From Nocardia albiluteola (GTDB lineage Bacteria; Actinomycetota; Actinomycetes; Mycobacteriales; Mycobacteriaceae), in assembly GCF_018860155.1 (NCBI RefSeq), contig NZ_JAHKNI010000007.1, positions 1 to 64,000 on the forward strand: DNA of 64,000 bases, given 5' to 3'. Positions 14,860-24,223 of the stretch are shown here, piece after piece. The stretch's first letter is position 1. Each line of letters begins with the position of its first letter. Made by a program: the position numbers and the translations under genes. The notes beneath the pieces are model-generated. The model did no database searches and had not been told where the DNA came from. It saw only the letters and a list, made by a program, of their open reading frames with translations.

Positions 14860-16851
14860 TCAGCGGTCGGAGCGGGGGCGGGTGAGGGTGAACTTGTCGA
14901 CGACGGTCAGGTCGCTGGTAGGCCCGGTGAGGGCGTAGTAGGTGGCGGTGATGGTGGTGTTGCCGCCCGGGTGGCCGGGATCGACGTCGAAGGCGCAGAA
15001 GCCGTACGGGTGCTCGGCGTCCTTGAAGGCCGACCACGGTGCGTCCTCGAGCACATAGACCGCGGCCTTCTTGCCGGTGGCGGGATTCACGTCGCCGACG
15101 GCGGTGACCACGCGGCAGTGGTTGCCGGGGAAGAACAGCTGGTTCGAGGGCAGCGAGGTGCCGCCACCCCCGATGACCAGGTGCACCGTGCCCTTGCTGG
15201 TGTCGATGACATCGGTGCGCGTGGAAACCGGCTGCGGGGTGAGGGTCTCGGTGCCCAGGTTCCCGCGCAGCGGATGCGATCGCTCGTAGTGATGTTCGTG
15301 CCCGGCCAGCACCAGATCGACCTGGTACTTGTCGAACAGCGGCAGCCACTCCTGGCGGATCGCCAGGTCCGCGCCGTTGAACTTGTCGGCCGAGGAGATC
15401 GCGGTCTGATGCATGAACACCACCACCCAATCGATCCCGCGGTCCGCACGGGCCTTTGCCAATTCGGCCTCCAGCCAGCGCTTCTGGGCGCCGCCGGAGT
15501 AGCCGCGCACATAGCTGCTGCCCGCGTCCTGGTAGCAGATGTCGTCGTTGGCGACCGCGATCACCCGCATCCCGCCGACCGTGAACGAGTACCACAGCCC
15601 GCGTGCGAGATCCTCGCTGCCGGAGTCCGGGACGGTGAAATACGTTTGGAACGCCTGATATCCGATCGGCCCGTTGCCCAGCTCGTTCTCGTGATTGCCG
15701 GGCGCGGGCATCCAGGGCCGGTAGCGGGCCGACCGGGAGTTGTTGGCCCACCAGTCGTTCCAGGTGCGGACACGGTCGGTGGCCAGGTTCGCGTAGCACA
15801 GATCGCCGTTGACGAGGTTGAACAGCGGCGCCACCCGCTCGATCCCGGCGGTCACATCGCCCGCGAACGGGGAGCCCAGATTGTCGTTGACGTAGGTGGG
15901 CAGCGCGTAACCCAGGCCCGCATCGAACGCGGGAGTACCCTGCACCTTGCCCAGCGTGGGCGTGCCCTGATCGCCGAAGCTGGTGAACCGGAACGCCGCC
16001 CGGCCCGCGGGCGCGGTGCGCAGGGTGCCCAGATCCGGGGGCGCGCCGTCGTGCCCGGCCGCGTAGACGTAGTCGGTGTCGGGGGTCAGGCCGCTCAGCC
16101 GCGCGTGGTGGGCCTGAATCTCGATGCCGGATTTGGCATCCCGATACGTCCGGGTCTCCGCCGCCACGGTCGTGCCGAAACCCTGTGCCGCCGTGCCGTA
16201 TCGCACCACTGGCTTGCTCACCGAGCCCACGGTGTGCCAGGTCACCACCGCTTCCCGCGCGGCGTCGGCCCCGAACTGCAGATGCAACCCCGCGACCCGT
16301 GGCGCACCCGCCTTGTCCGCGCCCACCGCCAGCTCCGCCGACCGCGGCCATATCTCGGACGCCCCGGTGTTGTTGTCCCGCAGGGCCACCGCCCCGCCCG
16401 CACCGACGGCGAGACCCGCCACCGCGGCCCCCGCCGACGCACCGAACAGCCATCGACGGCTCACCCCTCGCCGCCCGGACGAATCCGCCGCTACGGCATT
16501 GGCCCGGCCTGCGGAATCGCCCGCGCGATTCCCCTGCGCGCCTTGTGATTCACCGCCGCCACTCGAACCGCGACCACTCGGTTCGCTGGCGGCAACGCCC
16601 GCATCGCCGCCGCGACCCGGCTCGACCATGCTCGTCACGCCCCCTGGCTCGGGTTCGCCCCTCGCCTCGGCATCGCCGCCGCCGGGTTCGGTGCCCGCGT
16701 TCTCGACGGCGGGCCCGGTGCTTCCGCCCGAACCTGTTCCGCCCGATTCGGGTTCGCCGCCAGGCTGGGCGCCCGCTGCGCGATTATCCGGCTTGCCGTC
16801 GACGCCCTCGCCGAAATTGGGGGAATCCTCGCGGTCGGTCATGGGTATCAC
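14860..16851 (-). CDS. Purple acid phosphatase-like metallophosphoesterase, Tat-exported, long N-terminal extension
   Basis: 663 aa. Residues 1 to about 125 are Gly/Glu/Ser/Pro low complexity. A twin-arginine signal with hydrophobic core follows (SRRWLFGASAGAAVAGLAV, about 128-147), then a fibronectin-like N-terminal domain (about 165-275). The catalytic domain has the five metallophosphoesterase blocks: TSFGDQGT, NGDLCYANL (about 349), GNHENE (about 385), VVFMHQTA and GHEHHYERSHP (about 520). Expected role: exported phosphomonoesterase, dinuclear metal. A Tat signal 128 residues in is odd; translation may begin internally, but no obvious Shine-Dalgarno decides it. ATG 16851 is kept because codon use supports the whole frame. 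Divergent from the mannosidase. Confidence 0.85.
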   Translation of the reverse strand: MIPMTDREDSPNFGEGVDGKPDNRAAGAQPGGEPESGGTGSGGSTGPAVENAGTEPGGGDAEARGEPEPGGVTSMVEPGRGGDAGVAASEPSGRGSSGGGESQGAQGNRAGDSAGRANAVAADSSGRRGVSRRWLFGASAGAAVAGLAVGAGGAVALRDNNTGASEIWPRSAELAVGADKAGAPRVAGLHLQFGADAAREAVVTWHTVGSVSKPVVRYGTAAQGFGTTVAAETRTYRDAKSGIEIQAHHARLSGLTPDTDYVYAAGHDGAPPDLGTLRTAPAGRAAFRFTSFGDQGTPTLGKVQGTPAFDAGLGYALPTYVNDNLGSPFAGDVTAGIERVAPLFNLVNGDLCYANLATDRVRTWNDWWANNSRSARYRPWMPAPGNHENELGNGPIGYQAFQTYFTVPDSGSEDLARGLWYSFTVGGMRVIAVANDDICYQDAGSSYVRGYSGGAQKRWLEAELAKARADRGIDWVVVFMHQTAISSADKFNGADLAIRQEWLPLFDKYQVDLVLAGHEHHYERSHPLRGNLGTETLTPQPVSTRTDVIDTSKGTVHLVIGGGGTSLPSNQLFFPGNHCRVVTAVGDVNPATGKKAAVYVLEDAPWSAFKDAEHPYGFCAFDVDPGHPGGNTTITATYYALTGPTSDLTVVDKFTLTRPRSDR

Positions 16852-17089
16852 CTAACTCGCACACGGTTCTCCGAGTACGACGACACGGCAAAATCCAGAT
16901 GAACCAACACCTGGCGATTGCGGACGGCTCGGCGCGGACCGGATCGGGCACCGCAGGTCCGGGTGCGTGCGCCGTACCTCCGACCGGCCGCGCGAGCCAT
17001 CGCTCGCAATGACCACGGGAATTCACCCCCTTACCGGACAATGGGGATCGTTTGGTGATCATGTCCCGGATCCGATGGGAGCCGTCGTT

Positions 17090-20000
17090 ATGCACGATGA
17101 CCGCCGGTTGATCGAAGATCGTCTCGCCCGGGTGCTGAAGGATCGCATCACCCCGGCGATCTACCCGGAGTCGGTGCCGCTGCAGGCCTCGATGTGGGTC
17201 GCACCCGACGAGCCGGTGCCGGTTGCGGAGGGACTGGCCGCACCGCGGAAACCCGTCGAGCCGGGCGCGCGGTGGGGCGCGCCGTGGGGCACCAGCTGGC
17301 TCACGGTCCAGGGCACGGTGCCGGCGGAGTGGGCGGGGCGGACCGTGGAAGCGATCATCGACCTGGGGTTCGACGGGTCGATGACCGGTTTTCAATGCGA
17401 GGGCCTGGTGTATCGGCCCGACGGATCGCCGGTGAAGGGCCTGCACCCGCGTAACCAGTGGGTGCGGGTGGCGGCGCCCGCCGTCGGCGGAGAGCGCGTG
17501 CTGCTGCACGTGGAGGCCGCCTCGAATCCGATGATCCCGTTCTTCTCGCCGAACACCCTCGGCGACAAGGAGACCGCGACGGATGAGCCGCAATACCGGC
17601 TGGGTCGAATGGATCTGGCGATCTTCGACGAGGAGGTCTGGCAGCTGGTGCAGGACCTCGAGGTGCTCGGCGAACTCTCACACGAGCTGCCGGGGGATTC
17701 GGCACGTCGCTTCGACATTCTGCGCGCGATCGAGCGCGCGCTGGACAGCGTCGATCTGCAGGACGTGAACGCCACCGCGCCGGCGGCGCGCGCGTGCCTG
17801 GCCGAGGTGCTGGCCGTTCCGGCCGCGCCCTCGGCACATACGATCAGCGCGGTCGGGCACGCGCACATCGACACCGCATGGCTGTGGCCGTTGCGGGAGA
17901 CGGTGCGCAAGGTGGCCCGAACCACCGCGAACATGACCGCGCTGCTGGCCCAGGAGCCCGAATTCGTCTACACGATGTCCCAGGCGGCGCAGTACGACTT
18001 TCTGAAACGGCACCGCCCCGAGGTCTACGCGACGGTGAAAGACGCGGTGGCACAGGGCCGTTTCGTGCCCAGCGGCGGCATGTGGGTCGAATCGGACACG
18101 AATATGCCCGGTTCCGAGGCCATGGCCCGGCAGTTCGTGCACGGCAAGCGGTTCTTCCTGCGGGAGTTCGGCATCGAGAACCAGGAGGCCTGGCTGCCGG
18201 ACACCTTCGGATTCGCCGCGGGCCTGCCGCAGATCATCCGGGCCGCCGGGTCCAGATGGCTGCTGACGCAGAAGATCTCGTGGAGCCAGATCAACAGCTT
18301 TCCGCACCACACCTTCCTGTGGGAGGGCATCGACGGCACCCGGATCTTCACCCACTTCCCGCCCGTCGACACCTACAACTGCTCGATGCGCGGCAGCGAG
18401 ATCGCGCACGCGGCACGGAATTTCAAGGACAAGGGCCGCGCGAGCACCTCGCTGGCCCCGACCGGCTGGGGTGACGGCGGCGGCGGGACGACGCGGGAGA
18501 TGATTGCCAAGGCCGCCCGCCTGCGCGATCTGGAGGGCTCGCCGCGGGTGGCGTGGGACAGCCCGGGTGCCTTCTTCGCCAGGGCGGAGGCCGAATACGA
18601 GCATCCGCCGGTCTGGGTGGGCGAGCTCTACCTGGAGCTGCATCGCGCCACGCTGACCACGCAGGCGAAGACCAAGCAGGGCAACCGGCGCAGCGAACAT
18701 CTGCTCCGGGAGGCCGAGCTGTGGGCGGCCACGGCGGCGGTCCGCAAGGGAGCCGGGTATCCGTACGAGGAGCTGGATCGGATCTGGAAGACGGTGCTGC
18801 TGCACCAATTCCACGACATCCTGCCCGGCTCGTCGATCGCCTGGGTGCACCGGGAGGCGGAGCGAACCTACGCGGAGGTGGCCGCCGAGCTGACGGCGAT
18901 CATCGAACGGGCGCAGTGGGCGCTCGGCGGCGAACGAACGGGGCCGAACATCTGCAATCCGGCGCCGCATGCGTGGCGGTCGATTCCGGCGGGCGGCGCG
19001 GCCCCGGCGGACCCGCCGGAGCTGTGCTCGGTGGCCGAGCGTGCCGGCGGCGGTTTCGTGCTGGACAACGGCCTGCTGCGGGTCGAGGTCGACGGTCGTG
19101 GCCTGGTGGTATCGCTGTTCGAGGTGCGCACTCGGCGCGAGACGGTGCCGCCGGGTGCGGCCGCGAATCTGCTGCAGCTCCATCCCGATCTGCCGAATTC
19201 CTGGGACGCCTGGGATGTCGACATGTTCTATCGCAATCGCGTCGCCGACCTCACCGATCTGTACCTTCTTGCCGCCGTCACCGACACGCACGGCTCCCCG
19301 GCGCTGCGTGTGGGCCGGAAGTTCGGAACATCCACGGTCGTGCAGACCCTGTCACTCCCGCCGGGCGCGCGGGGCCTGGAGATCCACACGGTGGTCGACT
19401 GGCACGAGACCGAGAAATTCCTGAAACTGACCTTCCCCCTGGACATTCACGCCGACCGCTATGCCTCGGAAACCCAGTTCGGGCACGTATTCCGGCCCAC
19501 CCACACCAATACCAGCTGGGAGTACGCCAAATTCGAGGCGTGCAACCACCGGTTCGTCCACGTCGCGGAGCCGGGCTGGGGCGTGGCGCTGGTCAACGAC
19601 TCCACCTACGGTCACGACCTGACCCGCGCGGTCCGTGCCGATGGCGGCACGACGACCACCCTGCGCGCCTCGCTGCTACGGGCGCCGCGCTTCCCCGACC
19701 CGGAAACCGACCAGGGCAAGCACAGCTTCCGGCATGCCCTGATTCCCGGCGCGGAGATCGGGGACGCGGTGCGCGAGGGCTATCGCATCAATCTCCCGCC
19801 GCGCCAGGGGATCGCCGACCCCGTCGAGCCACTGTTCACCGTCGACAACGACGCCGTGGTGACCAGCGCGGTCAAACTGGCCGACGACGGCAGCGGAGAT
19901 GTCGTGCTGCGCGTCTACGAGGCGCACGGCGGCCGCGCCTCGGCACTGGTGACACCGGGTTTCGGCACCACCGGATTCGAGGTCTGTGACCTGCTCGAGC

Positions 20001-20173
20001 GCCCGCTGGGGCAGGACGCGCCACCGAGTCCGGATGGCGCTGCGAGCCCGCAGGGTGCTGTGAGTCCGCAGGGTGCCGCGAGTTCGGAGGGAACTGGGGT
20101 CCGCCTGCGGCTGCGACCTTTTCAGCTTGTCACGCTCCGCTTCGCCCGCTCCGCAGAATCGCCTGCGGACTGA
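17090..20173 (+). CDS. Alpha-mannosidase, glycoside hydrolase family 38
   Basis: 1027 aa, related to mycobacterial Rv0648. Start ATG 17090 (MHDDRRLIEDRLARV): GGGAG lies about 9 nt upstream and the family begins here, although the frame is open from 16967. N-terminal beta domain to about residue 250, then the GH38 barrel: GHAHIDTAWLWPLRE with zinc ligands (about 256), FVPSGGMWVESDTNMPG, and the nucleophile aspartate in WLPDTFGFAAG (about 370). A middle helical domain and large beta-sandwich domains follow. A Pro/Ser/Gly/Ala repeat segment (SPQGA units) precedes the last 30 residues. No signal peptide, so a cytosolic enzyme degrading mannosylated glycans is inferred. Confidence 0.9.
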   Translation: MHDDRRLIEDRLARVLKDRITPAIYPESVPLQASMWVAPDEPVPVAEGLAAPRKPVEPGARWGAPWGTSWLTVQGTVPAEWAGRTVEAIIDLGFDGSMTGFQCEGLVYRPDGSPVKGLHPRNQWVRVAAPAVGGERVLLHVEAASNPMIPFFSPNTLGDKETATDEPQYRLGRMDLAIFDEEVWQLVQDLEVLGELSHELPGDSARRFDILRAIERALDSVDLQDVNATAPAARACLAEVLAVPAAPSAHTISAVGHAHIDTAWLWPLRETVRKVARTTANMTALLAQEPEFVYTMSQAAQYDFLKRHRPEVYATVKDAVAQGRFVPSGGMWVESDTNMPGSEAMARQFVHGKRFFLREFGIENQEAWLPDTFGFAAGLPQIIRAAGSRWLLTQKISWSQINSFPHHTFLWEGIDGTRIFTHFPPVDTYNCSMRGSEIAHAARNFKDKGRASTSLAPTGWGDGGGGTTREMIAKAARLRDLEGSPRVAWDSPGAFFARAEAEYEHPPVWVGELYLELHRATLTTQAKTKQGNRRSEHLLREAELWAATAAVRKGAGYPYEELDRIWKTVLLHQFHDILPGSSIAWVHREAERTYAEVAAELTAIIERAQWALGGERTGPNICNPAPHAWRSIPAGGAAPADPPELCSVAERAGGGFVLDNGLLRVEVDGRGLVVSLFEVRTRRETVPPGAAANLLQLHPDLPNSWDAWDVDMFYRNRVADLTDLYLLAAVTDTHGSPALRVGRKFGTSTVVQTLSLPPGARGLEIHTVVDWHETEKFLKLTFPLDIHADRYASETQFGHVFRPTHTNTSWEYAKFEACNHRFVHVAEPGWGVALVNDSTYGHDLTRAVRADGGTTTTLRASLLRAPRFPDPETDQGKHSFRHALIPGAEIGDAVREGYRINLPPRQGIADPVEPLFTVDNDAVVTSAVKLADDGSGDVVLRVYEAHGGRASALVTPGFGTTGFEVCDLLERPLGQDAPPSPDGAASPQGAVSPQGAASSEGTGVRLRLRPFQLVTLRFARSAESPAD

Positions 20174-20210
20174 TCCCGCAGCGGCGTAACGCAATCCGGC
20201 ATTCCGATCT

Positions 20211-20246
20211 CGAGGTCATCCGGGCCGAAGCTTCCGGATGACCTCG
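20211..20246. terminator. Bidirectional hairpin terminator
   Basis: Perfect 13-bp arms CGAGGTCATCCGG / CCGGATGACCTCG with a 10-base loop, located between the convergent ends of the mannosidase gene and asnB. Confidence 0.85.
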
Positions 20247-20255
20247 CGGCGAAAC

Positions 20256-22226
20256 CTACAGCCGCACCGGATACGTGGGCTGCTCGATAGCGGGCTTGAT
20301 CCGGTCCTCGACGAAGATCCCGTGCCAGATCATGAAGATCAGCACCGTCCACAGCCGGCGGCTGTGGTCGACTCCGCCGGTGCGGTGCGCCTCGAGCATC
20401 GCCGAGACGGCCGCCTTGTTCAGCAGGTGGTCGGTCTGGGACTCGGCGATCTGCGCCGCGGCCCAGTCGTAGAGTTCCGGGCCGCGCAGCCAATGCCGCA
20501 GCGGCACGGGGAATCCCAGCTTGGGACGGTGCAGCACGTGCGCCGGGACGATCTCCTCCAGTGCTCGCCGCAGGGCGTACTTGGTGGTCTCCTTGGTGAT
20601 CTTCTGCTCATACGGCAGCCGCTCGGCGACCGCGAACACCTCCGGATCCAGGAACGGCACCCGCAGTTCCAGGGAGTTGGCCATGGTCATCTTGTCGGCC
20701 TTGACCAGGATGTCGCCGCGCAGCCAGGTGAACAGGTCCAGGTGCTGCATGCGCGCCACCGGGTCCCAGCCCCGCGAGCCGGCGTAGATCGGCGCGGTGA
20801 CGTCCCGGTGGGTCCACTCCGGGCGGAACTCGCGCAGCACCGAGCGCAGCTGGGCGTCGCTGAAGCTGCGGGCATTGCCGTAGTAGCGCTCCTCGAGGGG
20901 GAGCGACCCGCGGTGCAGCAGGCTCTTGCCACGGGTGCCGTCGGGAATCCGGTCCGAGAGCTTGCCCACGAGTTTGCGTACCCCGCCGGGCAGATATTCG
21001 AAAGGCCTGAGCGACAACGGCTCCCGATAGATCGTGTACCCGCCGAACAGCTCGTCCGCGCCCTCCCCGGACAGCACCACCTTGACGTGCTTGCGCGCCT
21101 CCTTGGCCACGAAATACAGCGGCACCAGCGCCGGGTCGGCGACGGGATCGTCGAGGTACCAGACGATCTCGGGGATCGCGGCGGCGTACTCCTCCGGGCT
21201 CACCATCCGCACGAAGTGCTTGGCGCCGATGGCGGCGGCGGTCTCGGCGGCGACGTCGGCCTCGGAGTATCCCTCGCGCTCGAAGGCGGAGGTGAAGGTG
21301 AGCAGGTTCGGGTTGTGCTGGATCGCCAGCGCCGCGGTCGCGGTGGAGTCGATGCCGCCGGACAGGAAGGCGCCGACCGTCACGTCCGCGCGCATGTGCT
21401 TGGCGACCGAATCCCGCAGCACCTCCGCGATCTCGTGATAGCGGTGCTCGGGGGAGTTGGGGCGGCCCGCGATGCGGGGTGCGTGCGCCGTCGCCCCGGA
21501 CGGCTCGCCGAACGGCACCACGCGGAACGTCGGCTCGAAATACCGCGTCACCTTCGGGGCCTGGCCCGGCTGCAGCGTCGCATAGCAGCCCGACTCCAGC
21601 CGGCGGACGTCCCGGTGCAGCGTTTCGGGCTCGGGCACGTACTGCAGCACCGTGTAGTGCTCGAGCGCCCGCGGGTCGATCGCATCGGAGAGGCCCAGGG
21701 CGGGAAGCAGGTCCAGCAGGCTCTTCTTCTCGCTCGCGTAGGCGGTGCCGCCCGGGCCCGTCGCGAGGAACATCGGCTTGATGCCGAACGGGTCGCGCGC
21801 CAGCACCAGCTGCTGGGTCTCGGTATCCCAGATCGCGAACGCGAACATTCCCCGCAGCCGCGAGAACGCCTCGGTGCCCCAGTGGTGGTAGGCCGCGACG
21901 ATGGCCTCGCCGTCACCCTCGGTGTGGAATTGCGCGCCGTGCTCGGTCGCCAGCTGCTCGCGCAGCTCGAGGTAGTTGTAGATCTCCCCGTTGAATGCGA
22001 GCGCGTATCGTTCGGGGCTCTCGGCGGGCCCCCAGCGCAGCGGCTGGTGCGAATGCTCGATATCGATGATCGACAGGCGGTTGAAGCCCAGGATGATGTG
22101 TTCGTCGTGCCAGGTGCCGCGCTCGTCCGGGCCACGGTGACGCCCGCACTGCAGCGCCTCGTACACCTGGTGGACAACGTCGTCGGCCGCCACATCAGCG
22201 GTCAGAAATCCGAGCAGGCCACACAC
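20256..22226 (-). CDS. asnB: Glutamine-dependent asparagine synthase
   Basis: Converts aspartate to asparagine with ATP and glutamine. 656 aa, near the 652 aa of Rv2201. Start GTG 22226, which places the catalytic cysteine at position 2 (CGLLGFLT) as required for the N-terminal nucleophile glutaminase domain; open sequence upstream to 22385 is therefore not coding. Glutaminase motifs: RHRGPDE, NRLSIIDIEHSHQPL and FNGEIYNY. The synthetase domain has the ATP pyrophosphatase loop FLSGGIDSTATAAL and LSGEGADELFGGY. Divergent from ctaC, as in M. tuberculosis (asnB beside ctaC). Confidence 0.95.
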   Translation of the reverse strand: MCGLLGFLTADVAADDVVHQVYEALQCGRHRGPDERGTWHDEHIILGFNRLSIIDIEHSHQPLRWGPAESPERYALAFNGEIYNYLELREQLATEHGAQFHTEGDGEAIVAAYHHWGTEAFSRLRGMFAFAIWDTETQQLVLARDPFGIKPMFLATGPGGTAYASEKKSLLDLLPALGLSDAIDPRALEHYTVLQYVPEPETLHRDVRRLESGCYATLQPGQAPKVTRYFEPTFRVVPFGEPSGATAHAPRIAGRPNSPEHRYHEIAEVLRDSVAKHMRADVTVGAFLSGGIDSTATAALAIQHNPNLLTFTSAFEREGYSEADVAAETAAAIGAKHFVRMVSPEEYAAAIPEIVWYLDDPVADPALVPLYFVAKEARKHVKVVLSGEGADELFGGYTIYREPLSLRPFEYLPGGVRKLVGKLSDRIPDGTRGKSLLHRGSLPLEERYYGNARSFSDAQLRSVLREFRPEWTHRDVTAPIYAGSRGWDPVARMQHLDLFTWLRGDILVKADKMTMANSLELRVPFLDPEVFAVAERLPYEQKITKETTKYALRRALEEIVPAHVLHRPKLGFPVPLRHWLRGPELYDWAAAQIAESQTDHLLNKAAVSAMLEAHRTGGVDHSRRLWTVLIFMIWHGIFVEDRIKPAIEQPTYPVRL

Positions 22227-22588
22227 TGGGTCGAGAACCTCGTTTCCGGGATCGGGGTACGTGCAGGGAGAAGTCTGAAATCCAGTCACAGAGTCTATCC
22301 AGGTTTTCCAGGGTGGGGGCGATACAGGACCGAGGGATGGGGCGCTGCGGGCCGCCGGATGTGCCCGCACCCCCGCTACCTCCACCGTTGCGATCTCTGG
22401 AGTGTCGAATCCGACCCGGGCACAACGCGGTACCCGGTTTGGTCTACGCTGCGTAGTACTCAGGGAACTCCCGGGCTGGTTCGTGCGTTAGCACCCCCGC
22501 CGGTGAGCTCCTCGAACGTGCTGAAATGTGCCGTCCGGTCGACCCGGGCGGCGCCGAGTCGGATATGACGACCAGGAAGGCGTTGAGC
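22227..22588. other. Divergent promoter region asnB / ctaC
   Basis: No gene on either strand. CTACGC-T-GCGTAG (22444-22456) is a perfect 13-base palindrome in the ctaC-proximal half and the only notable regulatory candidate. The in-frame stretch before the ctaC GTG (from 22526, or ATG 22565) is probably leader. Confidence 0.5.
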
Positions 22589-23689
22589 GTGGCGCACAAG
22601 GCGAGCGAAGCGATAGGGGCGCGGCCCGACGGGGGCGCTACCTCCGGCGGACGGGGCCGCATGCTTCGGCGGGCCGGGCTGGCGGTGTCTTTGGCGATCA
22701 CCGTCATGGCCGTCTCGGGCTGCTCGATCGACAATCCCGTACTGCGGTTCGGGTGGCCCTCGGGTGTGACCCCGCAGGCGACCAAGATGCGGGAGCTGTG
22801 GACGTGGTCGGTCATCGCCGCGCTGGCGATGGGTGTGCTGGTGTGGGGCCTGACGTTCTGGACGGTCACCTTCCACCGCAAAAAACCGAACTCCCCGGAG
22901 TTCCCCCGGCAGACCGGCTACAACGTGCCGCTGGAGCTGACCTACACGGCGATCCCGTTCGTGATCATCGCGGTGCTGTTCTACTTCACCGTGGTCGTGC
23001 AGAACTACGTCGCCGAGATGAAGCCGAACCCGGACGTGACCGTCGACGTGACGGCCTTCCAGTGGAACTGGAAGTTCGGCTACCAGCACGTGACGATGAC
23101 CGACGGCACGTCCTACGACGGCGTCGACAAGACCCGTCAGGGCATGGACCAGCAGATCCTCGACGAGTACAAGGACCGTCAGGCGCACGGCCACCCGCAG
23201 CCGGGCCCGGACAACGGTAAGCCCGAGAACGACATCAGCTACCTGCACTACGACAAGGTCGAGACCGTCGGCTCCAGCTCGGAGATTCCGGTTCTGGTGC
23301 TGCCCACCAACCGGGTGATCGAGTTCCAGCTCGCCTCGGCCGACGTCATCCACTCCTTCTGGGTGCCGGAGTTCCTGTTCAAGCGCGACGTGATGCCGAA
23401 CCCGAAGGAAAATCACTCCGAGAACATCTTCCAGATCACCAAGATCGAGAAGACGGGCGCCTTCGTCGGCCGCTGCGCGGAGATGTGCGGTACCTACCAC
23501 TCGATGATGAACTTCGAGGTCCGCGCCGTGACCCCGGACAAGTTCGACCAGTACATGAAGGCCCGTGAGGCCGGTGAGACCACTGCCGAGGCCCTGTCGA
23601 GCATCGGGGAGTCGCCGGTGGCGGTGTCGACCCACCCGTTCAACCCCGACCGCACCGCGCGGTCGGCGTCCGAGGCCGAGAGCAAGTAA
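22589..23689 (+). CDS. ctaC: Cytochrome c oxidase subunit II (lipoprotein)
   Basis: Carries the CuA centre that accepts electrons from the QcrC c-type haems in the bcc-aa3 supercomplex. 366 aa. Start GTG 22589 is chosen because AGGAAGG lies 8 nt upstream; ATG 22565 in frame is the alternative. Lipoprotein signal with lipobox VSGC, then two transmembrane helices, then the periplasmic cupredoxin domain with VIHSFWVPEFLFK and the CuA ligands in GRCAEMCGTYHSMM. An inserted segment between the copper strands is typical of Actinobacteria. Followed 13 nt later by ctaF. Confidence 0.94.
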   Translation: MAHKASEAIGARPDGGATSGGRGRMLRRAGLAVSLAITVMAVSGCSIDNPVLRFGWPSGVTPQATKMRELWTWSVIAALAMGVLVWGLTFWTVTFHRKKPNSPEFPRQTGYNVPLELTYTAIPFVIIAVLFYFTVVVQNYVAEMKPNPDVTVDVTAFQWNWKFGYQHVTMTDGTSYDGVDKTRQGMDQQILDEYKDRQAHGHPQPGPDNGKPENDISYLHYDKVETVGSSSEIPVLVLPTNRVIEFQLASADVIHSFWVPEFLFKRDVMPNPKENHSENIFQITKIEKTGAFVGRCAEMCGTYHSMMNFEVRAVTPDKFDQYMKAREAGETTAEALSSIGESPVAVSTHPFNPDRTARSASEAESK

Positions 23690-23702
23690 GGACTGAACTG
23701 AT

Positions 23703-24119
23703 ATGAAGGTCGAAGCGCGCATCTTCGAGCTGCTCACGGTGTTCTTCATCCTCGTGGCAGTCATCTACGCCTTCTTCACCGGCCAGTCCCGTACCGGTGT
23801 GGAGTGGGCGGGCACCACCGCGATCGTGCTGACCGCGGGCCTGACCCTGATCGTGGGCACCTACTTCCGCTTCGTGGCGCGCCGTCTCGATCTGCGCCCC
23901 GAGGATTTCGAGGAGGCCGAGATCGTCGACGGCACCGGTGACCTGGGCTTCTTCTCGCCCGGTAGCTTCTGGCCCATCTTGCTGGCCGCCTCCGCCGCGG
24001 TGACCGCCACCGGGTTCGCGTTCTTCCAGCTGTGGCTGATCGCCCTCGGCGTGATCTGCATCCTGGCCGCGGCCGCCGGTCTGGTGTTCGAGTACCACAT
24101 CGGTCCCGAGAAGCACTAG
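23703..24119 (+). CDS. ctaF: Cytochrome c oxidase subunit IV, actinobacterial type
   Basis: 138 aa integral membrane protein with four transmembrane helices (e.g. LLTVFFILVAVIYAFF, IVLTAGLTLIVGTYF) and the conserved cytoplasmic stretch RRLDLRPEDFEEAEI. Accessory subunit of the aa3 oxidase, orthologue of Rv2199c, in an operon with ctaC. A strong terminator follows, so the two form a short transcription unit. Confidence 0.93.
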   Translation: MKVEARIFELLTVFFILVAVIYAFFTGQSRTGVEWAGTTAIVLTAGLTLIVGTYFRFVARRLDLRPEDFEEAEIVDGTGDLGFFSPGSFWPILLAASAAVTATGFAFFQLWLIALGVICILAAAAGLVFEYHIGPEKH

Positions 24120-24136
24120 CCCGCAGCAGAATCCAG

Positions 24137-24168
24137 CAGCGCCCCGGCCGAATTCGGCCGGGGCGCTG
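24137..24168. terminator. Bidirectional hairpin terminator after ctaF
   Basis: CAGCGCCCCGGCC / GGCCGGGGCGCTG with central GAATTC, a 32-base perfect palindrome in the convergent gap between ctaF and the oxidase gene. Confidence 0.88.
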
Positions 24169-24223
24169 TGCTGTTTGCGGGTGCCGCTCCTGCCGGATAT
24201 CGGCACGAGCGGCGATCCGCGGA

